64,000 bases of DNA from Xanthomonas prunicola (GTDB taxonomy: Bacteria; Pseudomonadota; Gammaproteobacteria; Xanthomonadales; Xanthomonadaceae), in NCBI RefSeq assembly GCF_002846205.1, contig NZ_PHKV01000004.1, positions 282,074 to 346,073 on the forward strand. Direction: 5' to 3'. The position numbers and the translations under genes were made by a program. Of the stretch, positions 9,181 through 18,131 are shown one piece after another. The notes beneath the pieces were generated by a model. It saw only the letters and a list, made by a program, of their open reading frames with translations, was not told the origin of the DNA and did no database searches. Positions within the stretch are counted from its first letter, which is position 1. Each line of letters opens with the position of its first letter.

Positions 9181-10529
9181 CAGCGGTCGAAGGTCAGGCG
9201 CTGGCCGGCAGCGCTGCCCACCAACTGCTCGCCGTCCCATACCTGCTGGCCATTGACCCAGGTTGCGGCAATGCGCGAACGGAAGGTGGTGCCTTCAAAC
9301 GGCGACCAGCCGCACTTGGACAACACCTGCTCGCGCTTCACTGTAAACGGCGTGTTGTCGATCATCACAAGATCGGCGAAGTACCCTTCGCGCAGGAAGC
9401 CGCGTTCTTCCACATCGAACAATTGCGCGGGTGCATGCGCGAACTTCTGCACGATGCGGGTGATCGGCAGCTTGCCTTCATGCACCAGCTCCAGCGCCGC
9501 GACCAGCGCGTACTGCACCAGCGGCAGGCCCGATGGCGCCTGCGCATACGGCTTCTGCTTTTCTTCCCAGGTGTGCGGGGCGTGGTCGGTGGCCAGCACG
9601 TCGATGACGTCTTCGGCCAGCGCATCGATCAGTGCCAGGCGATCTTCGGCGTTCTTGATCGCAGGATTGCACTTGATCAGATTGCCCAGCCGCGCGTAAT
9701 CGCTGCGATCGAAGCGCAGGAAGTGGATACAGGTCTCGGCGGTGATGCGCTTGCGCAGCTTGCCGTCGGCATCCACCAGCGGGCCGGCTTCGAACAACGA
9801 CAGCTCGTCGGCGGTGGAGATGTGCAGCACATGCAGGCGGGTGTTGTGCTTGCGCGCCAGCGACACCGCCAGTTGCGACGACTTCAGACAGGCTTCGCGT
9901 GAACGGATGTCCGGATGCATCTCCGGGGTCAGCGCATCGCCGTATTTTTCCTTGTACTGCGCCATCGTCGCATCGATGGTCGGGGTATCTTCGCAGTGGG
10001 TGATGATCGGCGTGGGCGCGTCGCGGAAGATGGCGTCCAGCGTTTCCGGGTTATCCACCAGCATGTTGCCGGTAGAGGCGCCCATGAACACCTTGATGCC
10101 CGGTGCGGTCTTGGGGTCCAGCGACTGGATGTGGGCCAGGTTGTCGTTGCTGGCGCCCATGTAGAAGCCATAGTTGGCCCAGGCGCGCCCGGCGGCCGCA
10201 TCGTACTTGGCCTGCAGCGCAGCGGCGTCCAGGGTCGGCGGATTGGTGTTGGGCATGTCCATGAAGCTGGTCAGGCCACCAGCGACAGCGGCGCCGGATT
10301 CGGTCGCGATGTCGCCCTTGTGCGTCAGGCCCGGCTCGCGGAAGTGGACCTGGTCATCGATCATCCCTGGCAGCACCCAGCGTCCGGCGGCGTCCACAAC
10401 GGTATCGCCAGGGGCAGGGGTGATCTTGCTGCCGATCTTGGCGATGCGGCCGCCCTCGATCAGGAGATCAGCGTCGAACTCCTTGCCTTCATTGACCAGG
10501 CGGGCATTGACGATGACGGTTCGGCTCAT
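9180..10529 (-). CDS. pyrC: dihydroorotase, cyclic amidohydrolase (Gln variant of the HxH motif)
   Basis: This 449-residue amidohydrolase resembles class I dihydroorotases, which close carbamoyl-aspartate to dihydroorotate in pyrimidine synthesis. Visible elements are [35 protein letters not shown], the GIKVFMGAS strand with the lysine that is usually carboxylated, [14 protein letters not shown] and LATDHAP. The first histidine of the metal-binding HxH motif is Gln60 (Q-V-H). That change occurs in a recognised subgroup, to my recollection, but its effect on metal binding is unclear. Its ATG overlaps the yidD stop as ATGA. Confidence 0.88.
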   Translation of the reverse strand: MSRTVIVNARLVNEGKEFDADLLIEGGRIAKIGSKITPAPGDTVVDAAGRWVLPGMIDDQVHFREPGLTHKGDIATESGAAVAGGLTSFMDMPNTNPPTLDAAALQAKYDAAAGRAWANYGFYMGASNDNLAHIQSLDPKTAPGIKVFMGASTGNMLVDNPETLDAIFRDAPTPIITHCEDTPTIDATMAQYKEKYGDALTPEMHPDIRSREACLKSSQLAVSLARKHNTRLHVLHISTADELSLFEAGPLVDADGKLRKRITAETCIHFLRFDRSDYARLGNLIKCNPAIKNAEDRLALIDALAEDVIDVLATDHAPHTWEEKQKPYAQAPSGLPLVQYALVAALELVHEGKLPITRIVQKFAHAPAQLFDVEERGFLREGYFADLVMIDNTPFTVKREQVLSKCGWSPFEGTTFRSRIAATWVNGQQVWDGEQLVGSAAGQRLTFDR

Positions 10530-10816
10530 GGATGAGGTCCTTTGCAACTGCAGGAAGAAGAGGGGGCGGAGGCGGGCGCGTCCGGCACTGGATCGAACCC
10601 GCCCGGATGGAAGGGATGGCAGCGGCCGAGCCTGCGTGCGGCAAGCCAACTGCCGCGCAGGGGGCCGAAGCGGCCGATGGCGGTCATCGCGTACTCCGAG
10701 CAGCTGGGCGCAAAACGGCAGCGCGGCCCGAGCAAGGGGCTGATGAACAGCTTGTAGAAGCGCAGCAGCGCGATGAGCAGGCGTGAGATCACTTGCCAAT
10801 GATATGCCACTTGCAT
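10526..10816 (-). CDS. yidD: membrane protein insertion efficiency factor YidD
   Basis: A 96-residue YidD protein, recognised from [37 protein letters not shown] and [15 protein letters not shown], with the family cysteines in CRFAPSC and CHP. YidD sits on the inner face of the cytoplasmic membrane and helps YidC-dependent insertion. In most bacteria it lies between rnpA and yidC; here it leads a yidD-pyrC-peptidase operon. The start could be ATG 10816 or a GTG eight codons later, which would match the usual family N-terminus (ISRLL). Both have weak ribosome sites. The C-terminus ends in a Ser/Cys-rich tail. Confidence 0.93.
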   Translation of the reverse strand: MQVAYHWQVISRLLIALLRFYKLFISPLLGPRCRFAPSCSEYAMTAIGRFGPLRGSWLAARRLGRCHPFHPGGFDPVPDAPASAPSSSCSCKGPHP

Positions 10817-10900
10817 TAATAGGTGGTTGCCGGGGGTCCGCGGGGTACGTTATAAAGGCCCGCTTTCCCGGGCCCCGGGGGAACCAAGGATGAGCGTTTC

Positions 10901-11929
10901 GTGGCTGCTAAAAAACCTGCAAAAAAGGCCGTAGAGGCCGCCAAGAAGTCCGCCAAACCCGTTGCGAAAAAGGCAGCGGCGCCTGCCACTGCGAAACCGG
11001 CCGCCAAGCCGGCGACCAAGCAGCCGGCTGCCAAAAAGGCACCTGCGAAGAAGGCCGCTGCCAAGCCGGCGCCGGCTTCCAAGACCGCCGCGTCCGCAGC
11101 CCCCAAGCCAGTGAAACCCCTCGCCAAGGGTGCTGCCAAGCCGGCGGCGAACAAGAAGGCAGCTCCGGCTGCCGCCAAACCGGCTGCCAAGCCGGTGGCG
11201 TCAAAGTCCGTACCGAAGCCGGCCACCAAGCCGGCTCCGGCCAAGTCAGTCCCGGTCAAGGCTGAAAAGCCCGCGCCCGCACCGGCCCCCAAGGCCGTCC
11301 CTGCGAAGCCGGCAAAGCCTGCGACCCCGCCACTCAAGAATCCCGTGCCCGTTTCGAAATCTTCCGCAAAAACGCCAACCAAAACCGAAGCCCCCGCCAA
11401 GCCCGCCGCGACCCGTCCGGTCGGCAAGGTGGCTGTGGCCGTGACTGCCAAGTCCTCCAGCCCGACGCCCAAGACCAAGTACAAGGTGGTCGAGTACAAG
11501 ACCGACGAAGCGACCGGTCGCCCGATCCTGCCGCAGGGCTACAAGCCTGCTGCGGACGAGGAGTACATGAACAAGTTGCAGCAGGAATACTTCCGTCAGC
11601 GCCTGCAGAGCTGGCGTAACGAGATGGTGGAGGAATCCAAGCAGACCATCGAAAACCTGCGCGAAGAAGTGCGCGACATCGGCGACGAAGCCGAACGCGC
11701 CACGCGTGAGACCGAAAACTCGCTGGAACTGCGCGCCCGTGATCGCGCACGCAAGCTGATCTCCAAGATCGACAGCACGCTCAAGCGTCTGGAAGACGGC
11801 GACTACGGCTACTGCGTGGACACCGGCGAAGAGATCGGTCTGGACCGCCTGGAAGCGCGTCTGACCGCCGAGCGCACGATCGACGCCCAGGAGCGTTGGG
11901 AGCATCTGCAGAAGCAGCAGGGCGACTAA
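10901..11929 (+). CDS. dksA: DksA-family RNA polymerase regulator with long Lys/Ala/Pro-rich N-terminal tail
   Basis: The 342-residue protein has two parts. Residues 1-186 are an H1-like repeat region of lysine, alanine and proline (KKPAKK, AAKKSA, AAKPAAK types). Residues about 222-342 are a DksA domain with the coiled-coil (RQRLQSWRNEMVEESKQTIENL to SLELRARDRARKL) and a zinc-finger-like tip. Only one of four zinc cysteines remains (Cys305 in YGYCVDTGEEIGLDRLEAR; the others are Thr, Ile/Ala positions), as in zinc-independent DksA variants of some alphaproteobacteria. Translation starts at GTG 10901, with AAGGA ten bases upstream. DksA works with ppGpp on rRNA and amino-acid promoters; the tail may bind DNA (inference). 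Confidence 0.9.
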   Translation: MAAKKPAKKAVEAAKKSAKPVAKKAAAPATAKPAAKPATKQPAAKKAPAKKAAAKPAPASKTAASAAPKPVKPLAKGAAKPAANKKAAPAAAKPAAKPVASKSVPKPATKPAPAKSVPVKAEKPAPAPAPKAVPAKPAKPATPPLKNPVPVSKSSAKTPTKTEAPAKPAATRPVGKVAVAVTAKSSSPTPKTKYKVVEYKTDEATGRPILPQGYKPAADEEYMNKLQQEYFRQRLQSWRNEMVEESKQTIENLREEVRDIGDEAERATRETENSLELRARDRARKLISKIDSTLKRLEDGDYGYCVDTGEEIGLDRLEARLTAERTIDAQERWEHLQKQQGD

Positions 11930-11952
11930 TCGTACGTCTGGCTCACTGAAAG

Positions 11953-11976
11953 ACCCCGCCATGCGCGGGGTTTTTT
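11953..11976 (+). terminator. Rho-independent terminator after dksA
   Basis: ACCCCGC at 11953-11959 pairs with GCGGGGT at 11965-11971 around a five-base loop, followed directly by a run of six T. It starts 23 bases after the dksA stop. Confidence 0.93.
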
Positions 11977-12097
11977 ATGGTCGTTTGGCTGGGTGCATCG
12001 GCGTAGGGTCGGCCGCAACGGCGATACCGACGTGTGGCGGCCCAAAAGCGCTCGGGCGCAGGAGCCAGCCATGCAGCGAGCAGCAGTGTGATGGATG

Positions 12098-12446
12098 ATG
12101 ATGTGCGTGCTGGCTTGCGCAGTGGCGCACGCGGCACCGCCAGTACCACAGTAGATGCCGGAACCGAGCGCGCCGCAGGCGCTTCCCGGTGCGCTGGCGG
12201 ACGTGCGACGCGCAGTACATCGATCCTGCCATGGCGCAGCGCGTTGCGGCGCAATGCTGTACGCGTCGACTACGCGGCTATCGCCGACCCTGCTGCATTG
12301 GTGAAACGGCTGACAGAGGACGTCCGCGCGCGGTCTAGCACGACGGTCATTTCTGGATGGAGTGCCATCCCGAGGGGCGCGACAACGTCGCTTTCGACCA
12401 GATCGAGCGGATGCCGGGCAATGTGGGTTATTCAATTCATGTGTAG
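12098..12446 (+). pseudogene. decayed S41-family peptidase remnant
   Basis: Fragments of a secreted S41 (tricorn/C-terminal-processing-like) peptidase can be read only by changing frame. A signal-peptide-like MMCVLACAVAHAAPP starts at 12098 and meets a TAG. QYIDPAMAQRVAAQ is readable from 12213, VDYAAIADPAALVKRLTEDVRA from 12265, and FWMECHPEGRDNVAFDQIERMPGNVGY from 12351, ending at a TAG at 12444. These four pieces occupy three frames but appear in the order expected of the family N-terminal region. The catalytic protease domain is missing. This is an eye reading of motifs, not an alignment. Confidence 0.68.
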
Positions 12447-12598
12447 TGGGATAGGCCGCGCGACGCGGTCGCGCGCATTTGCATGTGCCGCGACGGCGCC
12501 TGATCTTCTGTTACGTGAGTGCTGCCGGTCGCACGGGATCTTGTTGTTCCACCGACGCTAGCAGCGAGCAAGCGCAAACACTCACGCCGCCGCTCAGC

Positions 12599-13849
12599 TC
12601 ATTGCAGATCGCGCAGATCCAGCTTGCGCAGGCGCGGCGCCTTCCATGCGGTGGTGGCCACCACGCCTAGAGTGACGCAGCCGCCGATCACCACGGCTGG
12701 CACCAGGCCGACCAGGCGCGCCATCACGCCGTCGTAGAACGCGCCCAGCTCGTTGGACGAGCCGATGAAGATGCCGTTGATCGAAGAGACGCGCCCACGC
12801 ATGGCATCAGGTGTAGCCAGTTGCAGGATGGTCTGACGCACCACCACCGACACGCCGTCGCACATGCCGTACACCAGCAGGATCGCCGCCGACAGCCAGA
12901 AGTGGCGCGACAGCCCGAAGGCGATGGTGCATAGCCCGAAGCCAGCGACCGAGAGCAGCAGGACGCGCCCAGCGTTGCGCTGCAGCGGGTGCCGCGCCAG
13001 CCATATGCCGACCACGATCGAGCCCAGCGCCGGCGCGCCGCGCAGGATGCCCAGGCCTTCCGGGCCATAGTGCAGGATGTCGTGGATGAAGGCCGGCAGC
13101 ATCGACACCGCGCCGCCGAGCAGCACCGAAAACATGTCCAGCGCCATCGCGCCCAGCATGATCTGGTTGGACAGCACGAACTGCGCTCCTTCGGCAATGC
13201 TGCGGAAGATCGGCGCACGGGGACCCTCGCTGACCGGCTCGCTGACGCGCAATAGCGCCAGTGCCAGGATCGCCAGCATCGCCACGCTGGCGGCCACGCC
13301 GTAGGCGAGCCCCTTGCCGCCCCAGCCCACCAGCACGCCGCCCAGCGCCGGGCCGATCACCATGCCGGCCTGGAAGGTGACGCTACCGATGCTGGCGCCA
13401 CGCGCGAATGCTTCGCGCGGCAGCGCCCGCGCAAACAAGGCGTTGTAGACCGGCGACAGGAACGAGCGCGCCGCGCCGGTCAGGGAGATGGCGGCATAGA
13501 TCGGCCATACGCCTTTCACCGGCAACCAGCCTTGCGTGATCGCCAGCAACAGCAACGCGGTGGCGGTCAGGCCCAGTACTGCGACCATGCCCAGCCGGCG
13601 GCGCGGCAGGTGATCGACCAGGTAGCCGGCAAACGGGGCGATGCAGAAGAACGGCAGGATTTCGGCCAGGCCGATCAGCCCGAGCGAAAGCGGATTGCCG
13701 GTGATTTCATAGATATGCCAGCCAACCGTCACGGCGACGATCTGGTACGACAGCATCGCCGCCACGCGGTACAGCAGCACCAGACCAAAGCCTGGATGGG
13801 CAAACAGCGTGCGCAGCGAATCGGCGGGCGAGGGTGTTGGCGTGCTCAC
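12599..13849 (-). CDS. MFS transporter, EntS-like exporter family
   Basis: A 416-residue, about 12-helix major facilitator. The order of segments (YQIVAVTVGWHIYEITGNPLSLGLIGLAEILPFF, then AGYLVDHLPRRRLG as the loop 2-3 motif, then VSSINGIFIGSSNELGAF late in the protein) resembles the enterobactin-exporter-like MFS group. The exported substrate cannot be told from sequence. Its start overlaps the sufE stop as ATGA, so the gene is translated behind sufE, but no siderophore biosynthesis gene is near. The ribosome context thus comes from the end of sufE. Confidence 0.85.
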   Translation of the reverse strand: MSTPTPSPADSLRTLFAHPGFGLVLLYRVAAMLSYQIVAVTVGWHIYEITGNPLSLGLIGLAEILPFFCIAPFAGYLVDHLPRRRLGMVAVLGLTATALLLLAITQGWLPVKGVWPIYAAISLTGAARSFLSPVYNALFARALPREAFARGASIGSVTFQAGMVIGPALGGVLVGWGGKGLAYGVAASVAMLAILALALLRVSEPVSEGPRAPIFRSIAEGAQFVLSNQIMLGAMALDMFSVLLGGAVSMLPAFIHDILHYGPEGLGILRGAPALGSIVVGIWLARHPLQRNAGRVLLLSVAGFGLCTIAFGLSRHFWLSAAILLVYGMCDGVSVVVRQTILQLATPDAMRGRVSSINGIFIGSSNELGAFYDGVMARLVGLVPAVVIGGCVTLGVVATTAWKAPRLRKLDLRDLQ

Positions 13850-14283
13850 TGCTGCGCGCGCGCGGTGTCGCGAATGAAGGCGAGCATTGCGGCCACCCCG
13901 TTGCTGCGGGTCGGCGACAGATGCTTGGCCAGGCCGATCCCGGCGATGTAGTCCGGCTCGGTCGCAAGGATCTCTTGCGCGCTACGCCCGGAATACACGC
14001 GTAATGCGAGATAGATCAGCCCGGAGACAATGGCCGAATCGCTGACGGCATGGAAGTCGAGTCGCTCGGCATTGCCTTCCGGCACGATCCAGACCATCGA
14101 CTGACAGCCATGCAGGCGGTGTTCTTCGGTCTTCCAGTGTTCCGGGAAGGCGGGCAACTTGCGGCCGAGATCGATCAGGTACTGGTAGCGCTCGGACCAG
14201 TCGCCGAAGAAGGAAAACTCCTCGGCAATGGCGGCTTGCGCGTCGGCGGCAGTGGGTTCGAGCGGGAAGGGGGTGGTGGTCAT
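13846..14283 (-). CDS. sufE: SufE-family cysteine desulfuration protein
   Basis: A 145-residue SufE protein, which takes persulfide sulfur from the desulfurase SufS and passes it to the SufBCD scaffold for Fe-S cluster assembly. Diagnostic sequence: FGDWSERYQYLIDLGRKLP, then HRLHGCQSMVWI with the acceptor Cys60, then SDSAIVSGLIYLALRVYSGRS. The ATG follows immediately on the family's usual N-terminal region. The gene is apart from any suf operon and is followed, with overlap, by the MFS exporter. Confidence 0.95.
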   Translation of the reverse strand: MTTTPFPLEPTAADAQAAIAEEFSFFGDWSERYQYLIDLGRKLPAFPEHWKTEEHRLHGCQSMVWIVPEGNAERLDFHAVSDSAIVSGLIYLALRVYSGRSAQEILATEPDYIAGIGLAKHLSPTRSNGVAAMLAFIRDTARAQQ

Positions 14284-14586
14284 CAAAAATCCAGAATCGG
14301 TTGGTGATAGCGCTGCCGGCGACACCGCAATGGTGCCCCTCTCCCTTCGGGGCGAGAAGGCGCGGTTTGCGCGCCACTGGCGCGCGTGCCGTTGGAGCGC
14401 CCGCGCCGCCCGCGCGGGCGGAGCGGCGGCGGGGGTAGGGGCGAGGCCTCGCTGGAGTTCGATGCGGGTGGCTTCGCTCATCTCTCAAAAAACGATACAC
14501 GTGGCTTCGCCCGCACCCTCATCCGCCCCGTTGCGGCACCTTCTCCCGCGCGCGGGAAAAGGAATCTGACGGACGCAGGCAAGAGG
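14284..14586. other. repeat-bearing gap between sufE and cysS
   Basis: About 300 bases with very high GC and no gene. It contains a CCCCTCTCCCTTCGGGGCGAGAAGG-like stretch near 14336 and one copy of the CCTTCTCCCGC hairpin repeat next to cysS. The promoter of sufE should be here. Confidence 0.5.
14516..14562. repeat. intergenic palindromic repeat, CCTTCTCCCGC type
   Basis: CCCTCATCCGCCCC is followed by GCGGCACCTTCTCCCGC and the inverted arm GCGGGAAAAGG. The same order occurs at 19420-19462, which shows this is a dispersed unit. It lies just downstream of the cysS stop and may act as an mRNA end hairpin. Confidence 0.7.
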
Positions 14587-16017
14587 TCAGCTGCGCTTCC
14601 AGCGCACGCCTTGCGGGGTGTCTTCGAGCACGATGCCTTCGTCTGCCAGTTGCTTGCGGATGGCATCGGCGCGGGCGAAATCCTTGGTTTTTTTCGCCGC
14701 GCTGCGTTCTTCCACCAACGCGGTGATGCGCGCATCGTCGCCAGCGTCGGTGCCGCGCGAGAACCATGCAGCCGGGTCCTGTTGCAGCAACCCCAATGCC
14801 ATTCCCGCGCCCAGCAATTTTGTGCGCACCGCATGCAGCTCGGTCATACGTGCCGAAGGTTCGCCGGCATGAACCAACTCGTTGCGCAACGCGCGCGCTT
14901 CCGACGCGATGCTTGCCATGACGGACAAGGCGAGCGGTGTATTGAGGTCGTCATCCAGAGCGGCCTCCACCTCGGCAGGAATCGTCTTCGATCCCCCTGC
15001 ATCGCTGCCGCCATCGGCTTCCAGCGCAGCCAGATCCCGCAACGTGCCATACAACCTGTCCAGCGTGTTCTTGGCCTGCTCGATCAAACCATCCGACCAA
15101 TCCAGCGGTTGACGGTAATGGGCGCTCAGCAGCGCGTAGCGCAGCGCTTCGGGCGGATGCCTGGCGATCAGGTCGTGCACGGTTTCGATGTTGCCCAGCG
15201 ACTTGCTCATCTTCGCACCGCTGAAATTGAGCATGCCGTTGTGCAGCCAGAACCGCGCGAAGGTGGCGCCGCCATGCGCGCATTCGCTCTGCGCAATCTC
15301 GTTTTCGTGATGCGGAAACTGCAGGTCCACGCCACCGGCATGGATGTCGATGGTGGGGCCGAGATGCGCCGCAGCCATCGCCGAGCATTCAATATGCCAA
15401 CCCGGGCGGCCGCGGCCCCAGGGCGATTCCCAGCCGGGCATGTCGTGGCTGGAGGGCTTCCACAGCACGAAGTCGCCGGGATCGCGTTTGTACGGCGCCA
15501 CGTCCACGCGCGCGCCGGCCAGCATTTCGTCCGGGTCGCGCCGCGAGAGCTTGCCGTAACCGTCGAAGCTGGACACCGAAAACAGCACGTGGCCTTCTGC
15601 GGCGTAGGCATGCCCATTGGCGATCAGCTGCTCGATCATCGCCACGATGTGCGGGATGTGTGCGGTGGCCTCCGGTTCGATGTCCGGCGGCACTACGCCG
15701 AGTGCCGCCATGTCCTGCCGGTAGATCGCGGCGAAACGGTCGGTGATCGTCGAGATCGGCACGCCTTGCGCCTGCGCGGCGGCGTTGATCTTGTCGTCCA
15801 CGTCGGTGATGTTGCGCGCATAGCGCAGCGCACCGTAGCGACGACGCAGCAACGCGGCCAGCACATCGAACACCACCGGGCCACGGGCGTTGCCGATATG
15901 CGCGTAGTTGTAAACGGTGGGACCGCAGACATACAGGGTGGGGCTGGACGGATCGAGCGGCGCGAACGGTTCGAGCCGCCGTGTCAGGTTGTTGTGCAGG
16001 CGCAGGCTCATCGGCAT
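14587..16017 (-). CDS. cysS: cysteine-tRNA ligase
   Basis: A complete 476-residue class I synthetase that charges tRNA-Cys. It has the HIGH motif as YAHIGNAR (His40), KMSKS as AKMSKSLGN, and the zinc ligands Cys31 (VCGPTVY), the cysteine of WHIECSAMA and the histidines of FPHHENE. C-terminal helices ([28 protein letters not shown]) match the anticodon-recognition end. Two start codons lie two codons apart (16017 and 16011); MSLRLHNNL from the second is the more typical beginning. Length agrees with the family. No operon partner. Confidence 0.97.
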   Translation of the reverse strand: MPMSLRLHNNLTRRLEPFAPLDPSSPTLYVCGPTVYNYAHIGNARGPVVFDVLAALLRRRYGALRYARNITDVDDKINAAAQAQGVPISTITDRFAAIYRQDMAALGVVPPDIEPEATAHIPHIVAMIEQLIANGHAYAAEGHVLFSVSSFDGYGKLSRRDPDEMLAGARVDVAPYKRDPGDFVLWKPSSHDMPGWESPWGRGRPGWHIECSAMAAAHLGPTIDIHAGGVDLQFPHHENEIAQSECAHGGATFARFWLHNGMLNFSGAKMSKSLGNIETVHDLIARHPPEALRYALLSAHYRQPLDWSDGLIEQAKNTLDRLYGTLRDLAALEADGGSDAGGSKTIPAEVEAALDDDLNTPLALSVMASIASEARALRNELVHAGEPSARMTELHAVRTKLLGAGMALGLLQQDPAAWFSRGTDAGDDARITALVEERSAAKKTKDFARADAIRKQLADEGIVLEDTPQGVRWKRS

Positions 16018-16166
16018 CCGAAACAGGGCAATCGCGCGATTCTAGCTCGTTGCGGCGGGATGACGAATCGCCAGGCGACAATAGCGACCGGATGGGCTGC
16101 GTTCAGCCCAGGCTGACGCAAGCTCCATACACTTACGTACTGCTTGGCTGCGCCTCCCTGGTACTG

Positions 16167-16676
16167 ATGCGACCTTCTCCATTCTTGATGCTGCTGTGTA
16201 CGTTTGCCTGGCAGGTAAGTCCAGCGCATGCGGCAGAGACCGAGCCCAGGAACCGGGTGGTGGTGATCGAGAACGTGAAGCTGGATTACGCGCAGGTGCT
16301 CAACGTCGAGCCGGTCTACCAGACGCTGCGCGCCACCCGAATCGAAGAACAATGCGAAGCCGAGCAGGCGGCACAGGTCGCTCCGGCCGAAGACGAGGGC
16401 CGCATCAACCGCATGGTGGATTCGGTCAAGGAAATGTTCTCACGTCGGCCCGAACCGCCCGCGCCCGCCGCGGTGCCGCCGACCAGCACACGGCGCAACT
16501 GCAAGGTCGTGGAGGTGCCGCGCGAGTTCCGGCGCCCGATCGCCTTCGATGTGGACTACGTCTACAAGGGCACCAAGTACCGCTCGCGGCTGCCGGAAGA
16601 TCCGGGCAACCGGCTGCGCATCCGGGTGTCGGTGACCCCGTACATTCCCGACGCCATCGTCGCACCGCCGCGCTGA
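16167..16676 (+). CDS. periplasmic protein with 17-kDa-antigen-like C-terminal strand region
   Basis: The 169-residue product has a signal peptide (hydrophobic FLMLLCTFAW, cleavage after AHA). The mature part begins with a VENVKLDYAQVLNVEPVYQ segment and ends with NCKVVEVPRE, FDVDYVYKGTKYRSRLPEDPGNRLRIRVSVTP. That ending matches the tail of glycine-zipper '17 kDa surface antigen'/UmoD-like proteins, but the glycine zipper itself is missing and replaced by an Ala/Pro linker. Two cysteines could form a disulfide. Role unknown; envelope location likely. Confidence 0.75.
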   Translation: MRPSPFLMLLCTFAWQVSPAHAAETEPRNRVVVIENVKLDYAQVLNVEPVYQTLRATRIEEQCEAEQAAQVAPAEDEGRINRMVDSVKEMFSRRPEPPAPAAVPPTSTRRNCKVVEVPREFRRPIAFDVDYVYKGTKYRSRLPEDPGNRLRIRVSVTPYIPDAIVAPPR

Positions 16677-16985
16677 GGCGCAGGGCGGTTGCGCCGTGCT
16701 CGCATGCATGCGAGGATTCGCGCCCTATGCAAGCAATCCCCTTTCAGCACGACACCAGCGCCGCCCGGATGGCCTCCGGCATTACCTCGCGTGCCCGCCG
16801 ACCGGAATCCCACATTTTCGCTGGGTAACCGGGGCGTTTTGCTGTCCGTTCTGAAGACCCAGCCCACAGGCTGGGTTTTTTCGTTTTGGCGTCACAAAAG
16901 TTTCAACCGCAAGAAACGCGCATGTCGCGCACCCCGTCGCTCCTGGCGGACCACGCAGCAGAAGCACGCAGCAAAGGATCGATCG
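16677..16985. other. leader region in front of the arginine genes
   Basis: A 309-base gap holding a strong terminator hairpin near its middle. The part after the hairpin should include the promoter of argF', or, if transcription begins upstream, would act as an attenuated leader. I could not identify a leader peptide rich in arginine codons or a confident regulator site. Confidence 0.45.
16857..16881 (+). terminator. Rho-independent terminator upstream of argF'
   Basis: ACCCAGCC at 16857-16864 pairs with GGCTGGGT at 16869-16876 around loop CACA, followed by six T. It most simply ends the preceding gene (180 bases upstream) but lies 105 bases before argF', so a leader role is possible. Confidence 0.9.
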
Positions 16986-18011
16986 ATGTCACTGAAGCAC
17001 TTCTTGAACACCCAGGACTGGAGCCGCGCCGAACTGGACGCGCTGTTGACCCAGGCCGCGTTGTTCAAACGCAACAAGCTGGGAAGCGAGCTGAAGGGCA
17101 AGTCGATCGCGCTGGTGTTCTTCAACCCCTCCATGCGCACCCGCACCAGCTTCGAGCTGGGCGCGTTCCAGCTGGGTGGGCATGCGGTGGTGCTGCAGCC
17201 GGGCAAGGATGCGTGGCCGATCGAGTTCAACCTGGGCACGGTGATGGATGGCGACACCGAAGAGCACATCGCCGAAGTGGCGCGGGTGCTGGGGCGCTAT
17301 GTCGACCTGATCGGCGTGCGCGCGTTCCCGAAGTTCGTCGACTGGTCCAAGGACCGCGAAGATCAGGTGCTGAAGAGCTTTGCCAGGTATTCGCCGGTGC
17401 CGGTGATCAATATGGAAACCATCACCCACCCGTGCCAGGAGCTGGCGCATGCGCTGGCGCTGCAGGAACACTTCGGCACGCCGGATCTGCGCGGCAAGAA
17501 GTACGTGCTGACCTGGACCTATCACCCCAAGCCGCTCAACACCGCAGTGGCCAATTCTGCGTTGACCATCGCCACCCGCATGGGCATGGACGTGACCCTG
17601 CTGTGCCCGACCCCGGATTACATTCTCGATCAGCGCTACATGGACTGGGCGGCGCAGAATGTGGCCGACAGCGGCGGCTCGCTGCAGGTGAGCCATGACA
17701 TCGATAGCGCCTACGCCGGCGCCGATGTCGTCTATGCCAAGAGCTGGGGCGCGTTGCCGTTCTTCGGCAACTGGGAACCGGAAAAGCCGATCCGCGACCA
17801 GTACCAGCACTTCATCGTCGACGAACGCAAGATGGCGCTGACCAACAACGGCGTGTTCTCGCATTGCCTGCCGCTGCGTCGCAACGTCAAGGCGACCGAT
17901 GCAGTGATGGATTCGCCCAACTGCATCGCCATCGACGAGGCCGAAAATCGCCTGCATGTGCAGAAGGCGATCATGGCAGCCCTCATAGGCCAGGGCCGTC
18001 AGGATTCGTGA
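16986..18011 (+). CDS. argF': N-acetylornithine carbamoyltransferase
   Basis: The 341-residue enzyme transfers the carbamoyl group to N-acetylornithine, giving N-acetylcitrulline, instead of acting on ornithine. Carbamoyl-phosphate binding is shown by SMRTRTS (residues 49-55) and HPCQ (148-151). Glu92, in DTEEH, is the residue reported to select the acetyl over the succinyl substrate. Lys302, in [13 protein letters not shown], is the position reported to be carboxylated in the X. campestris enzyme. ATG 16986 is preceded by AAAGGA. It opens the arginine gene series and is followed by argG 71 bases later. Confidence 0.97.
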   Translation: MSLKHFLNTQDWSRAELDALLTQAALFKRNKLGSELKGKSIALVFFNPSMRTRTSFELGAFQLGGHAVVLQPGKDAWPIEFNLGTVMDGDTEEHIAEVARVLGRYVDLIGVRAFPKFVDWSKDREDQVLKSFARYSPVPVINMETITHPCQELAHALALQEHFGTPDLRGKKYVLTWTYHPKPLNTAVANSALTIATRMGMDVTLLCPTPDYILDQRYMDWAAQNVADSGGSLQVSHDIDSAYAGADVVYAKSWGALPFFGNWEPEKPIRDQYQHFIVDERKMALTNNGVFSHCLPLRRNVKATDAVMDSPNCIAIDEAENRLHVQKAIMAALIGQGRQDS

Positions 18012-18131
18012 TTGGGGATTTGGGATTCGCCACGGCGAATCTGGCTCCCGCTCCTATTTCGTCAACTTCTCAAGAGACCCCCATGTCGCAGCTGACCGCT
18101 TCCACCACTCCCGAATCCCCACTCTCCAATC
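18010..18131. repeat. inverted pair of GGGATTGGGGATTC-type repeats around the argG start
   Basis: GATTGGGGATTTGGGATTCG at 18010-18029 has its imperfect inverse at 18112-18131 (14 of 20 positions complementary). The first arm is directly behind argF' and the second lies inside the argG frame. Similar pairs occur at 26771-26914, 49170-49305 and 50114-50197. Confidence 0.7.

Noticed and set aside
12034-12561. A single 175-codon gene in the gap after dksA
   Set aside because: The open frame mixes pieces; the S41-like motifs need three different frames, so a pseudogene fits better than an intact gene.
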